A DNA stretch of 64,000 nt from Ceratothoa steindachneri (GCA_963969495.1 OZ018321.1:197139126-197203125), one strand, 5' to 3'. Shown: positions 25,043 to 37,478, numbered from the stretch's first letter. Numbers and translations: made by a program. The notes: generated by a model from the sequence alone, not told the origin.

Positions 25043-25527
25043 GGTTGGCCAGAAAGTCGTAACTCACTTGACAAGCAGAAAGAAACAAAATAAGATTAAT
25101 GGAGCAACACCAACATTTATTCTTCCAAATAAATTCCATCATTCTCTAAGATCTTCATCCAGCGATCAGCCAGCCTCTGAATATGTGCCATATACCAATT
25201 TGCTGGTCGGTCAAGACCTTTGCCTTTACCTTCTCCTTCAATATCGCAAATTTCTTTCACAATAACCCTCGTAAAATGTTTTCGCTTGTAACAAAAGTGA
25301 ATCAAAACTCTAATTCCACTTTCTTTCAAACTCATTTCTGTCAGTTAGGACTTAGACAAAGAGAAATAAACTGCGCAGAAGCAACAAACAATAACTGCAT
25401 AGGAAGTCTGGTAATCAAATGATTAATATTAAGCTAACTTAATGTAGTCGAATTAATAAGACTAACCTAACCTAATGTTGGTGTTGCTCGATAAAATTTA
25501 TTTGTGAGTCAGGAATTTATGGCCAAC
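25043..25527 (-). mobile_element. Mariner-derived MITE with fused N/C-terminal ORF
   Basis: Ends are GGTTGGCCAGAAAGT at 25043 and an inverted TTTATGGCCAAC ending at 25527, each next to TA, the usual Tc1/mariner target. Total length is about 485 bases. The minus-strand frame 25117-25335 (72 aa) starts MSLKESGIRVLIHFCYKRK followed by VKEICDIEGEG, which looks like a mariner N-terminal helix-turn-helix. It then runs directly into NWYMAHIQRLADRWMKIL and ENDGIYLEE-stop, which looks like a mariner C-terminus. The entire catalytic domain is missing but the frame is open, so the deletion was in frame. The product, if made, could bind element ends without cutting; this is inference. Confidence 0.8.
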
Positions 25528-25769
25528 TATATAATTTCTTCAGTGTTTTTAGATTTATTATTATCCGATATAATTAACGGACATTCATTGTTATTTAATA
25601 AACAATATAATTTTGTATTTCAATGTTGATTAGAAGTTATTAAGGGAATATTTTTATATTAAGGTAATTTATTGAAACAAAAAGCAAACAAAGAATAAAA
25701 TATTTGGCTGGCAACTTCTTTTGGCTCTTTAATTAGACTTCATTGAAAAATTGAAAAAATAAGTATTTT

Positions 25770-26690
25770 AGGGATTACCATGGACAAGTTTTCCCAGACT
25801 TAGCTTAAATTTATTGACATAGAACAGCAAAGATCATTTTAAGGAACCAGACCGTTTCATGCATTAGTCTTGATTGTAACAAGGGCCGAAAATCCTTTTT
25901 CAGTGAGGTATGTGGTGGGAAATAAAATTAGAGTATATTTAGCTTCTTGAATCAAAATAGGCTTATCCTTCAATTGAGCCCAGAATTCAGAGTATGAGAG
26001 GTATTCAAAACGTTGCTTCGGCACCTTATTTTCCTGGAGATCTAAAGGTTCTTCTCGAAATCCTGGGATATCTTCTCAACATCACTGGCGTTCACATTTA
26101 TCACATTTCTAATTCAGCTGTGTTGACATACCTCAACATTCCCTGGCAAATATTTGTCCATTACCTCCTGAAGCTTCTACAATTGATCTTGGAAAAACAA
26201 TTCAATGTCAGCAAGCTCTATTTCAAATAAATATTTTAGCACTACACTTAGCTCTGAAAAAGCATCTGTTTTTTCAGTAGCTAATATTTCTCTCTAAAGT
26301 GCAACTTTCTTCTTAGATGATGTAATTTTTTCACTCATTTTCTCCATATTTTAATTTCAGCCTTGTATGGTTTAGTTAAATTAACTTAAGTTCCTGAAAA
26401 TGTTCCATAAATATGTTAGTTTTGCCATCCAAGCAGCATAGTTGAAACAGTGGCTAACTTATGTTTTATCTCTTGGAGAAAAACTTCTATTTCAGTTTTA
26501 AGTTCAATAACTTTTGCAAGGATGCGGCCTCGAGACAGTAAGTCCTGGTGATGTGATTCCCTCTTTTCACACATTTTACGGAAAAAGGGCGCGTTCACAA
26601 TTTAAATAACATCATTGCGCACAACATATAGTTCTGGCTGAAAACGTTGAAAGGCCAAGTTTACCGATGTAAGAAACGGTGAATTATTAT
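25770..26690 (-). pseudogene. hAT-family (ZBED/FAM200-like) transposase relic, C-terminal half
   Basis: Read leftward: APFFRKMCEKRESHHQDLL, SRGRILAKVIELKTEIEVFL and QEIKHKLA (26416-26598), which match the WLSRGKVLxRVFELxxEIxxFL block of hAT transposases. Next come remnants of YLADIF and LQGKN, then LSYSEFWAQLKDKP, LILFPTTYLTEKGFSALVTI and KTNA (about 25870-25995). The last block is the conserved hAT C-terminal dimerisation region (LLPFPTTYLCExGFSALxxIKT). Stops interrupt it after KTNA and at several other points. No N-terminal BED finger or terminal repeats were found, so the element is truncated. Confidence 0.88.
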
Positions 26691-27160
26691 AACATCAGAA
26701 TTTTCTCATTTAACCCATGTGACAAAACCTAATCGACTTCTATTCATGGGTGGCGATCCATTAAAACACACAACCAAACAGCTCAACTAGTGTATGCTAT
26801 GTTTCTTGAAAAAACTGTCCCCCATAGCAAATATATTTTCTCTGGTGGTTGTTGAATAGGGTGATCACTTTTTAACTTTTGTTATCAAAAATTATTTCCT
26901 GTAGCACAAATGGATGAACTTTTGCCTATTAATGACAAAAAATAATTATATTCCATGGAAAAATTGAAAAAGGTCACGCATAAACCACTTTGAAATGTAA
27001 TATATGTTAAAAATATTTATATTAAATATATAAGTCATCAAACAGACTTGTGCAATAATTTATGTTACATCAAATTATATAGAATTTTCCTAGAAAATCA
27101 TCACGTCATCTCTTGGGCAATTTCTGTTGAGTTCCAGAATTTTCTTCAGCCATTTCGCGT
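26691..27160. other. Unassigned DNA
   Basis: No gene recognised between the hAT relic and the candidate promoter of the F2 fragment. It may hold the decayed upstream part of either. Confidence 0.4.
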
Positions 27161-27165
27161 GCGGT

Positions 27166-27200
27166 ATATAAGTGAGATCTTTAAAGCGGGTAGTTACTAG
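27166..27200 (+). promoter_or_regulatory. Candidate TATA promoter upstream of F2 copy a
   Basis: GGTATATAAG at about 27166 is a good TATA box, with CAGTTTTA-like initiator sequence about 35-40 bases downstream (near 27203). A pyrimidine-rich TTTATTTTCTATTTCAG splice-acceptor-like site ends near 27478, just before an ATG at 27494. Together they suggest a promoter, short first exon and intron. There is no transcript evidence. Confidence 0.35.
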
Positions 27201-27489
27201 TTCAGTTTTAACGGCATTGATATTATTATTGCCTTATTATAATTGTTGTGTATTCTTCAGCGTTTATTGTAAAGAGATCCTGGTATTATTTGGTAACCTA
27301 CATTTAACTCTCTCACTAATTATATAATATAATAGCATATAATATTTTATTGGTGTCTGCCTTCTCTCTTATATTTCTAATTGTAATTTGCTTGTTTTTT
27401 AATAAAATATATAAATGCTCAATAACAGTTTCTTTAATTTGTTACCTATTAAATATTTAGGTTTATTTTCTATTTCAGTGCTGAGTACA

Positions 27490-28445
27490 AAACATGTCGT
27501 TCAAGATGAGCTTTTTAACACGGAGAAGAACAAGAAAACCTAGACAAATAACTTAGTCCAGTTTCGAGCACCATCGAGAAGAGGCAACGTGGCAGTTTAT
27601 GAAGCACCCTTAAGTGAACGGAGTCACATCCCCTGAAAATCCACGTCGTTGGACGATTCAAATTTCTTGAATCCACCGCCAAAGAACGGAGGGAGAGGAT
27701 CGGCCTAATTGTTGTGGAGCTAAAAGCCCTATGGAGCAAAACATTGAACTTGCCACATGTATCTGATCAAGCCATTTGTGCAAAACTACAAACCCTTCTG
27801 AAAGACTATGAGTACTGCAAAAAGAAACAAAACTCTAATTCTTTGAATGAACTGTTTGACGTGACCAAGGTGAAAGGCAACTGTTTGTGCAAAGAAGATG
27901 AGAACCTTTATAAACAGCAAATTTGACCAAAGGCTAGGTTGGTAATTCCACTAGGAGACCTGTTAGTGCCAAGATCATCCACCCATCCAAGCAAAAGAAG
28001 GCAATGGAAGCGACTGTATCCCTACTTGCCAGTTCAGCATCACCTGATTGTTCCGAAACTAGCACGGACTCATCCAATAACAGCGAAGACAGTTCTTAGG
28101 TGGATAAGAATGCAGCATCAACGAGGAAAAGGAAGCATAACCCAGCAGGCTTAGCAAGACTCCTTGTTACAAGCTCAAAGCTGTCGTCACACAGAGCAGT
28201 AAAGGTATGTTGCCAGTGCTGTGAGCGTGCGGTCAAAGTTATGCAAGACTTGCACGGGTCCTGCCGCAACAAGGACAAATTATTGCTGAGATTCATCCTG
28301 TCCAATGACATTATTGTAACTAATTTACTTCCTTGTGTGTTTGATGACCCTATATAATGTTATATAGATGTGACCTATAAGCTTGTGTTCAATCTTGTAT
28401 ATGCTGCAAGTGATTCAAAAATTGGACAAAAAAGCTGACAAATAA
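27490..28445 (+). pseudogene. Repeat gene family F2, N-terminal relic (copy a)
   Basis: F2 is a second uncharacterised protein family common in arthropod repeats. Visible blocks in shifting frames are ERIGLIVVELKALWSKTLNL then PHVSDQAICAKLQ (about 27690-27780), LNELFDVTKVKGNCLC (about 27840-27890, the family's LFDI.. C.C cysteine block), FDQRLGW (27920, the DQRTxRxM block), and SSPDCSETSTDSSNNSED (about 28040-28090). The CCQCCERAVKVMQDLH region follows at about 28210. Frameshifts separate them. An AATAAA signal lies at 28441, about 85 bases after the last frame. The C-terminal two thirds of the family is missing, unlike the copy at 56550. Function is unknown. Confidence 0.7.
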
Positions 28446-28516
28446 AATTTTTAAAATCCTTTTGTGCGTGAGGTGTTTTAATCAAATCACCTTGAAAGTA
28501 TGATTTTATTTAATCT

Positions 28517-28740
28517 TTAATTAAAGCTCATCAAATTATGACACAGGTTCGCCAGCAATGTCCACATATTCGATTGTCTACAATGAAAAATTACCTGCAT
28601 TTCTTTAATGCCAAAATTAATTGATCCGAAATATCTAATGACATGAGATAAATTGACGTTTGATGATGTTGTTAGAGAGTGGTACAAACTCATTTTTTTA
28701 GCTACATTAGCTCCACAAGTAGTTTTCACCATAGCAACTG
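28517..28740 (-). pseudogene. Possible hAT/DUF4371-type transposase fragment
   Basis: The 71-aa frame includes SNVNLSHVIRYFGSINFGIK, resembling the LSxxIRYVDxxxxIxExFxGF block that follows catalytic D1 in some hAT (DUF4371) transposases. The resemblance is short and based on memory. No flanking domain was found on either side. Confidence 0.35.
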
Positions 28741-29127
28741 CTGTTGATTTTTACAGCTCCAGTACAATGTTTTTGATCATGCAATATACCATGCAACTTC
28801 AAAAGATGCCAAAGAAGCTTTCTCCATAGAAAAATCTGAGTCTGAAGGAGCATCAAACCGATTTCTTTTTACTTGTTCTTCCTTATCCTGCAAGTAACTT
28901 AATGAACTTTCAATAAAGTTCGGCTGAACTGAACACAAATGAGGCTTCAGATTGTTTTACTCCATTAATTCATTGACAAAGACTTGCAGACACTAAACAC
29001 CCTGAGAGTGAAAACTCTCTAATCTATCTCTCAGATGAGTCTAACTGTATTACAGAAAATCAGGTTTATAGGCCATTTGTTTTTGCGCTGTGCCATCGTT
29101 CCCTCTGGAATTCATTCATGAAATCAG

Positions 29128-29130
<3 letters not shown>
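28741..29130. other. Unassigned DNA
   Basis: No gene recognised between the possible hAT fragment and the (TA)n array. Confidence 0.4.

Positions 29131-29193
<63 letters not shown>
29131..29193. repeat. (TA)n microsatellite
   Basis: TA dinucleotide run of about 31 units. The YIYIYI frames on both strands are artefacts. Confidence 0.98.
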
Positions 29194-29196
<3 letters not shown>

Positions 29197-30224
29197 CACC
29201 ATACACTGTTTTAAATTGCTTATTCACAAAGTGACAAAAACTCTTACCACACAATCTATGTTAATTACTTCAGTCGTAAAACACACAAGTATATATTGCC
29301 ATTCTTATCACACCAGTCATAAAAATAACTTTATCTTTAGCAAGTTTCCTTTACAAGTGAAAATTCCCAAGCTTATATCGTTTCCTGTATATTAGACTAT
29401 TACGGATTCTCATCCTCAATTAGCTTTACAATCCCAGTAAATAAAAAATAACCTGCAAATAAAACTTACGCAATACGCACGTCTGTCCACCAACACAGCT
29501 ACGTCAGAACTGATGATTCTAAAGAAACAGATCGAGTCAAGCTCCAGCCGCCTTGGCGTACAGTAAAATTATTGGACCTGATCATACTCGTATATTTTTT
29601 GTTCTACTTTCATTTAGCGTACTTTATTATTCACAACTTAGCATTTTATTTATTTATTTGTTGTAGCCATCCCGCGACCCTCATGAGCACCCTTGTGGCC
29701 GTCACTTGGGTGACGACCATGGGTTTGGGAACTATTGTTGTACAAAACCAGGCACGGAGCAAGATTTTGGGTTAAGAGAAAGACAGAGAACTGTTTTTTT
29801 CTTAGTATCTTTGAAATTGGGGACTTTTTAATAAGCCTTCAACGATTTAAATTTTATAATATTTCACGTTAATTTTAAAAACGGATGAAACAATAAAAAT
29901 ATATTTATTTGTCTCAAAACTTTGGACATGTCTATATATATACTAAGCAGGTAAATGAACAAGTAAGCGATGATAGAAATCATCATTTATTATTTCAGAC
30001 GTTTCGGAACAAACCCTGTTTAATCTTCAGTGGCTACAGAAAATAAAATAAATGTTACAACAAGCATATCAGACACATTTAAAAACCTATCAGCCGAAAC
30101 AGAGCTCATATTGAGATACCAAAGAGCTCGAAGTAAAATAATATGACTAAAAGTAAAATAATAGGAATAAAGCTTAAATCAAAGGACATAAACCAAATAA
30201 ACATACAAATATAGATAATATAGA
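29194..30224. other. Unassigned DNA
   Basis: The 67-aa frame at 29572-29775 contains STLVAVTWVTTMGLGTIVV, a hydrophobic stretch, but no family is recognised. A GACGTTTCGG...CTTCAG motif at 29998-30030 is discussed as a finding. The region 29935-30120 resembles an end of a Penelope-type or other retroelement, without proof. Confidence 0.35.
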
Positions 30225-32262
30225 TCACTGGTTCCCAACCTTTTTAGAAGGTGACCCCAATCATTCTCCTCGAGCCATAATTGCGATCCCACTAGTTTTA
30301 GGCAGTGTATATAACTATATAATGTATGTGTTGCATGTAACTATATTAGTAACCTTAGCAGAGAACATGTATAATTATCTTTAAGAGGTGTTGTAGGGCT
30401 GAAAAAAGAGACAAATTGAACATGATTAAATTTAATTCAGTTTGCTAAGAACGTTTCATCATAAAATTTTGTGTTACATTCCACAAAGGAAAACTAAAGA
30501 TAAAACTGTTTCTTATCAACTGATAATTGATTTTAACGGGAGCTTTAGAGCTCAATTTGACTAGAAGGTTTGTCCATTCGTGGCTAAATCGTAGAAAGTA
30601 GTACTCTTAAATCATGCTCAGGCTGCCACCGATATCTGCTTTTGGACTTGATGGCAGCTATGGATGCATACCCTGATTCACACAAATAGGTTGTAGAGAA
30701 CGGAAAAAAAACACTTCATCAGCCTCCCTTCCATGGAATGGTTTCTTCTTCTTCACAACAGTCCAGAACATACTTACTGAGTGCTGCTAAAAGTTGAAGT
30801 GCAGAAGTTCATCATGTTGTAGCTCGATGAGCTCCTCTTGTAGATTTTGAATGGAAGATACTTCCTCTGAAATGACTTCGACATCGACAATAAAGGGTCT
30901 ATGCACCCATCTGTGCAACTCTTCATTGGGAATATAATTCTCAAACTCCTCACTTAGCTTTTCAAGGTGCTGACTAATGATACTTTTACGTCCAGAACTG
31001 AGATGTCTACTTTGTCTTCCAAAATAGGTTCAAGAGTGGTAAGGACGCAGTCCTTTTCCTGTAAATTTTTCCCTTCCACAAATTTAGCTGTAAATTAAAT
31101 GCTTTGAGCTTTTCTAACACAGAGATAAGTTTCATCTTTTCCTTCCATGGATATATTCAGGAAGCTCAACTATGAAAATATATCTGTCATATATGCCAAT
31201 TTATTAACCCCGTTTGTTCTGAAAGCCTTAATGAGAGTACATATTTCTTCTCGATCAAGAATACTTCAACCTCTGCATGCAATTCTCTGCATGCAAACTC
31301 TCTGGAGCACTTTTCCTCGGGATAACCACCTGACAGAAGAGTAGTAAAGTAGGTGTTCATATTCCGACTCTATAACTGAGCACATCTGACTGAACAGCCT
31401 TGAATTCATAGCAAATGATTTAATAAATTCACTATTTTAATCACTTTTTCCATCACAGAGTTAAGCTCAAGGATAATTTCCTGGAGGCAAGGTTTTCCTG
31501 GTTTAGCAAACAATTGGTCACTATCACATCACACGTGCTCCATCTATGCACACACCGAAGCATTGTTGCCAACCTAGCCCTCGTACTTTGATGAAGCTTT
31601 CAACCAACTTGAAAAGATCTTCACCTGTTTTTGTTGGTTGTCTCCAGTGGTCTAGAGAACAGGAAATTCTCTTCCATGTGACTCTTCCCTTGGTACCGCA
31701 CATACGTCAAGAGCTGTGCGTCATCAATGATTTCAGTTGACTCATCCAACTGCAAGCTAAATTTTACACTCCCTTGATAGCAACCACTACCTGTTCTTTG
31801 ATGTCTTCTGACATCTCTTGAATCCATCAGCTAATTGTGTTGTTAAACAACGAAAAACTTTCAATTTTTTCACTGCATCATCTCTAAAAACAGTACGTAC
31901 CATCTCAATGAATGCTTGCTTCACCAACATTTTTCCAATTATGTGTGGCTGTTTGCAGTTAGCAATTCACTTTGGAACCAGATAAGATGCAATTGTTGCT
32001 TGTCGAACAGAATACACTTCTCTGATCACAGGAGTATCTAACGACTGACGCTTCAGTTGTTCTTCTTCCCCCTTGAAATGCTAGCGGTCCTTCCCTGCCT
32101 GCGTTGGGTCTTCCCCGTAGATCTTGTTCGAGCTTGTTTTCTTTAAGCGACTCATAGCTGAGTACTTCATCACGAATAACACAAAGAGGTGTTTAAATGC
32201 CATAACTGATGAGAAACGTAAACTCAATGTCAAGAAATTCCTCTTTGTACACTCACTTTTTG
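30225..32262 (-). mobile_element. hAT/ZBED-like transposon, nearly full length, degenerate
   Basis: The minus strand carries a hAT transposase in broken frames. Reading leftward: a BED-finger remnant (EFLDIEFTF, PLCVIRDEVLSYESLKK, about 32150-32255), HFKGEEEQLKRQSL, ATIASYLVPK and GKMLVKQAFIEMV (about 31900-32020). SVKFSLQLDESTEIIDDAQL plus LTYVRYQGKSHMEENFLFSR (31640-31790) hold the LDEST catalytic aspartate and FLFxxPLE block. The C-terminal LCESGYASIAAIKSKSRYRW and QPEHDLRVLLSTI lie at about 30565-30690. The left end, CACTGGTTCCCAACCTTTTT at 30225, is a typical hAT terminal repeat. I found no matching right terminus or 8-bp target duplication. Frameshifts and stops inactivate it. The family resembles the ones that gave rise to vertebrate ZBED5/FAM200. 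Confidence 0.9.
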
Positions 32263-32299
32263 TAAATCACTAAAGAATCTGAAAAGAAAATTATAATGG

Positions 32300-32530
32300 C
32301 TTAATAATAAATCAAACAAAAGATGTAATTTGGTACCATCCACCAAGAGAAGAAAGAGGAAGATGGCAAAAAAATGATGAGAGAAGTTTGGTAAGGAAAG
32401 AAGAGGAGGGAAGGAGGCAAGGAGAGAAGAGAGAGTCGCAAAAAGAGTAAAAGAGAAGTGAACAAGGAAAGAGGAGAGGAGGAAGAGTAAAGAGAAGGAA
32501 AGGAAGCAAGGAAAAAGGAGGTGTGCAATA
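32300..32530. repeat. Purine-rich (GA/AAG) tract
   Basis: About 200 bases consist almost only of A and G on the plus strand (GAGAGAAGAGAGAGTCGC..., AGGAAGAGTAAAGAG...). The Ser/Leu/Phe-rich frames on the minus strand simply reflect this. It could form triplex or other non-B DNA; that is inference. Confidence 0.85.
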
Positions 32531-35378
32531 AAGCTAACTACTTCTATCGCATTCGGAACCGGCTGCCCTGAGCGAATAATATGGATATCAATACTAGATT
32601 CATTTTTGTTTCCTTTTCTTTATAGTTTAAACAATTATATATTTGCAGGGTCATTCATTCTGGTCTGTTATATCTATGTTTATGGAATTGCATCAGTAAA
32701 GTCAATAAACAACTATAGTTTCTCTCTTATTCCAGAGAACAACCAATTCTTAGTAGCAAATTGCGGATCTGCATCAGACCTATTTTCCACCTTTTAATGG
32801 TGAGACCACCTCGGTTGAGGAAACATGGCATAAAGACCCTTTACACTTTCTTATTAGATAAATAATGTAGTTAACATGCAGGGAGGAAAACTAGAGAACC
32901 TAGTGAGCGTTTTTTCGCTAACCTGAGGTGAAATGTTTGATGCGCGGCCGGTAGTAAAAGCTTTATAATACCTGCAAGAGAATCCATTAAATTTTGGAAA
33001 GAAAATTCCAACCACTATAAAATATAGAGAGAAAACAAATAAAAAGTACAAACATGAAAGTACACAAATGATAATGCTGGTATGCGCTTCGGACCACATT
33101 TAGTGAAGATTGGTCATATATATTGATCATATTTCGCCATATAAAAGGTAAGTAATGAAAAGATTAAAGTCATCAGGGCTGAAATGCAATTCTCATTAAT
33201 TACGAACCTGACGCTTTTAATAGTCTATCATAAGGTTACATAATTAATTTAACTCTAAATTTCTCATAGAAAAGATTGCGCTAAATAACAGTCCGTAGGA
33301 ATTGCTTGGTTCCTGGGTGGTTAAAAATCATTTATTCAAATGGGGAATAGAAAGAATTAATGAGTTGCATTAATAAATAAAAAATTACACATAGAGACAG
33401 AGAATGGTTTTAAGTAATTATAAAGAGTGTGATTAATTGAGAGAACAGAATTGTGTTCAACAAAAAGCATTCGATGAAATGGATTAAAGATAAATACATC
33501 ACCAGTGATGACAGAGAAAAATAAGGGAGGAGAAAACATGATGAAATCTCATCTAAAACCCTTTTGTGGGGCATTTAGAATAAAGGCATTTATGTAATAA
33601 ATGTGATCTCGATGAAATAAAATTGTTACTACAATTGATAAAAACAAACTTCTCATATTGACTCGTTATTTTTTCTTCATTTGTTTTCTTTATTTTTTGT
33701 TAACTATGATTTCTAGTATTTCTAGAAATTTATTCACTGCATTCTTTTTATTTTCTTTATGTATTAGTTAAATATGGCTTCTCTCTTTGATTTACGTCTC
33801 CGTAAATCCATTTTGATTATGTTTTAGCTAATCGTTCGCGTTTTTCTTAAGGTTTTTTTAAACATCTTACTTTCTTTATCTGTACATATGTGTCTCTCCC
33901 TCTCTCCCTCTGTTTCTTGTACCTTGATATATATCCAATTTTTCCCTTCAGCATTTTCCTTTAGCACAATTTCGGATTTTAATTTTCTTTGCTCGAAGGC
34001 GAAGAAAGGATTTTGCTAATGGATCTATTTTGTCTAACAAGCAAACACGATTTTCTTGATCCTATGAAGACAAGGAATCGAGTAGAAATCTGATACCACG
34101 CTGAGCTTTCCGCATATACCCTAAAGGAGATTTCCAGAGCAACTTGCATATCTGTGCCTCGTATATTCTTGCTATATAATCATGGTATCTTGTCCCGAAA
34201 TCTGATTAATTAGATGCTTCGAAGATCTTATCTAATTATTTTAATGCTTTCATATTTGGGTTTAATCCTTTCTTATTTTCATCTTCATTTTGGTCTATTC
34301 ACTATACATGTTTTTTTCATTGCTTCCATTTTGTTGGAAGTGGATATTTTCAGGGTGGCTGGAAAAATGAATTAAACCTATATACTTAGATGGAGGAATG
34401 AAACAAAGGTGTTTTGGTGTATGAATATTTAATAGTGGAATAATTAGATCAAACAAACACCCAGAAGTAACGTGAGTATTACATCGCAAAAGGGGATGTA
34501 TTGTTCTAAGCTTAAAAAGATAAATTAAGATTAATTTAAGGTAATATAATTAGACCATACGCCTCCTATTGGCTAAAGCCTAGCTACCTAGGTGATATCC
34601 TTCATTCTTTCCAAAGAGAACGTTGGGGGTATACATGATTAAGGATTGTTCTCCCGTGTATAAAACTATGTAGACGGGACAAGCACTTCTGAGGCCTCTT
34701 TGAACCAAATCTTATCTCCACCTTCCGAAATATCTTTTCTTTTCATTTCTTACCTAATTTTAAGCACTAGGTTTCTCATATTAGTAAATTTTACCAATTA
34801 TGAAAAATAAAACGTTAATTTAAGGTAATCATTGCTTTTGTGAAAAGTGGGGAAATAAACAGTCGAAAAAAATGAAAAGAGAATACTCTATTTTTACAAA
34901 TCTCGATGAGCATAGAACATCATATCCTTTTGAAATGGCTCCTGGGTTAGAATAGGAATGTTCGCCGAAACTGTAAAATTTATTGAGTTTATGAACAATC
35001 CAATATAGCAACCAATCTTACCTCGGATTGTATCTGGTAAGAATTTGTATATATGGGGAAACAGCTGCCTAGAACAAACCTTTCACGTTGAATAATGGGT
35101 AAACAGTCGCAGAATTCGGATGTCGTACTTAATATTAGGGTATTGTGGGAATCCTCTTATATGGGCTCTGAATAAAGCAATTAGTATTTTCATAAAATAA
35201 GATAGGGTGTTAGCCAGCCGATAGGAACCACCTTTTCAGGGGCGGAGCGAGGCTAATCAACATTATCTGAAGATTGTAATCTTATGGGACCTGAGATCAG
35301 GTTCAATATGGAGTATCTAGGTAGCATTCTTGGGTATATTAGGTAGTTCAAGGTTGCCAATTTATAAATTTGACGCAA
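32531..35378. other. Unassigned AT-rich DNA
   Basis: No coding sequence with family features. Short frames of 60-81 aa lack motifs. A TCTCTCCCTCTCTCCCTC stretch lies at about 33893. I see no terminal repeats. Confidence 0.5.
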
Positions 35379-35515
35379 CCCATTAACTGCATTGCGTCTA
35401 TATATAGACGACCAAAATGTACGTTCATTTTGCGGTGCATCTGTATATAGAGGCATTCTTACGACTGATTGCCTTCATTTTGCGGCAGAATCTATAAATA
35501 GACGCTGGCAAATTT
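35379..35515. repeat. piggyBac left end and subterminal palindromes
   Basis: It contains CGTCTATATATAGACG (35395-35410, a perfect 16-base palindrome), CATTTTGCGGTGCATCTGTA, and TTTTGCGGCAGAATCTATAA followed by ATAGACG. Equivalent units occur at the right end. These are probable transposase-binding subterminal repeats, by analogy with other piggyBac elements. Confidence 0.75.
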
Positions 35516-35742
35516 ACGAATTAGCAACTTGAACTACCTCAGGTACCAAAAGATCTTTGCCGCCCGGCATGTAAGACTGCGCTACATGCTTTTCAGTTAC
35601 CCTAAGGTGATTACATAAAGTGGATTTATTGAGCGTATTTATTTTTACGAAATAGCGCATTTTCTTCAATTGGGGGGGGGGTTGTATTCATATAGTAAAA
35701 TATAAACTTACTTCATTTTCTTCATTAAAATAACCCCTAATT

Positions 35743-37478
35743 ATGGCAAGAAAAAAATTAGATGAAAAAGACTTCCGAGCATTGATAGACGATGATCTTA
35801 TCGATGAGTTTCTAGATGAAATAGAAAGTGAGGCCAAGAGTAGTTTAGAAGTAAATGAGAATGAGTTCATAGCTAAGCCCGCTATCCCAGAGGATATTGA
35901 GGATTTGCTAGTTGTAGGAGATGAGGAAAGCAATACTGATCATTGGTTCCATGAGTCACAGGTTAGTAGAGAACCATTTCCTTTTGTTGGAGATAGTGGC
36001 GTAGCTTGACGCTTCCAGATCAAAAGAGCCCAAAAGGGATCTTTGAATCTTTTTTAGATACAGAACTAGTGGCTATTATTGTTAATCAAACCAATAAATA
36101 TGCAGCAAAAGTCAGTACTAGAAAAGAAGGTTAGGCAAATTGCTTAGAAACGTAGAGATCTTATGTGGCAAGACACTACTAATATAGGTGAAATGTACTG
36201 CTTCTTTTCCTTAGTAATTTTGTAGGGAATTGTACAAAAGCCCTCTATCGTTTCCTACCATTCAACAAACGGACTCATTGATACCCCTTTCTTTGGCAAG
36301 TGCATTAGTAGAGATAGGTTTCTTTTAATTTTAAAATATTTGTATTTTACAGAAAGTGAAGAAAAAACTGAACCAACTCACAAATTCAAGGAAGTCATGG
36401 ATCATCTTTAGAGAAATTTAGAACAAATTATTTTCCTCAGGAAAATATTAGCATAGATGAGTCTCTTCTTCTTTGGAAAGGAAGGCTCAAATGAAAGAGA
36501 TATATACCTCTCAAAAGGTCAAAGTTTGGAATCGAATGCTACATTCTATCCGAAGCCAAAATTGGCTTTGTTTTGGCACTTACAATTTATGTAGGGAAAG
36601 AAACTGTATATCCTTCTAACATACCAGGGATGACAGACAAAAAAAGCAAAATTTTACCAAGCCAACCAACATTTTTGTGAGCCTTATTGCTCTTCTGCTG
36701 AACAAAGGCTAAAATCTTGGCATCGACAACATTTATACGTCATCTGAACTAATTGACGTGCTGATTGCACATAAAACAGACTGTATTGGTACTGTGCGTG
36801 CCAATCGCAGAACGCTCTGTCCTGAAGTAAAAGATAGAAAGCTAAAAAAGGTCAAATGATGTCAAGATTTAAAAATAAAATTATTCACCTAAAATGGAGG
36901 GCTAAGAAAAATGTGAATATGTTCATCACGATCTATGATGATATAATGGAAGATGTTCAAATCGGAGGAAAAACAACAAGCAAGCCAACAGGTTGCATAA
37001 AGTATAAAAAGAAGCATATGGGAGGAGTAGATCTTCTTGATCAAATCACTGCTGCTAACTCTTCCACTCGTAAGAAAATTAAAAAAATATGATAAAAAAG
37101 TCGTTTTCAGATTGGTAAAGCTTAGTCTACTTAATAGCTATGTGATATACAAGAAGAATATCATGAACAAGTCTTTTTTAGATTTCAAGCTGCAATTAAT
37201 TGAAATGGTTATCAGTACTTAAGGAAAAGATGTATTCTGGATTAGATAGAAAACTTTCATGCTCGCTTGGTTTGGGGATGTCTCCTACTCGACTCACTGA
37301 GAGACATTTCCTTACTGAAACAGGAGAAGAAGGGAAGAAAATACAAAAAAAAAGATGCATTTACTGTTCCATAAAGAAAAAAACAAAGAGAAGAATCTAT
37401 AGCTGTGATACCTGTGAAATAACTTTATGTCCCACACTATGCTTCAAACTATACCACACAGAAAAAAAGCTGGAATAA
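35743..37478 (+). pseudogene. piggyBac transposase, frameshifted
   Basis: The start at 35743 opens with an acidic N-terminus (MARKKLDEKDFRALIDDDLI), usual for this family. After several stops and frameshifts come NISIDESLLLWKGRLK (about 36447; catalytic D1), PLKRSKFGIECYILSEAKIG, GIDNIYTSSELIDVL (about 36719; D2), GTVRANRR, GQMMSRFKNKIIHLKW (36856 onward) and KKHMGGVDLLDQI (about 37012; D3). All three aspartates are visible, though in different frames. After another frameshift the C-terminal cysteine-rich domain reads RCIYCSIKKKTKRRIYSCDT followed by CEITLCPTLCFKLYH (about 37350-37460), the RING-like finger typical of piggyBac. The enzyme would cut and paste at TTAA; this copy cannot make full-length protein. 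Confidence 0.92.

Noticed and set aside
25994..26230. 78-aa plus-strand hydrophobic frame
   Set aside because: It is antisense to the hAT transposase C-terminal region.
32301..32528. Ser/Leu/Phe-rich membrane-like frames
   Set aside because: They arise from a polypurine tract on the opposite strand and have no start context or domain.
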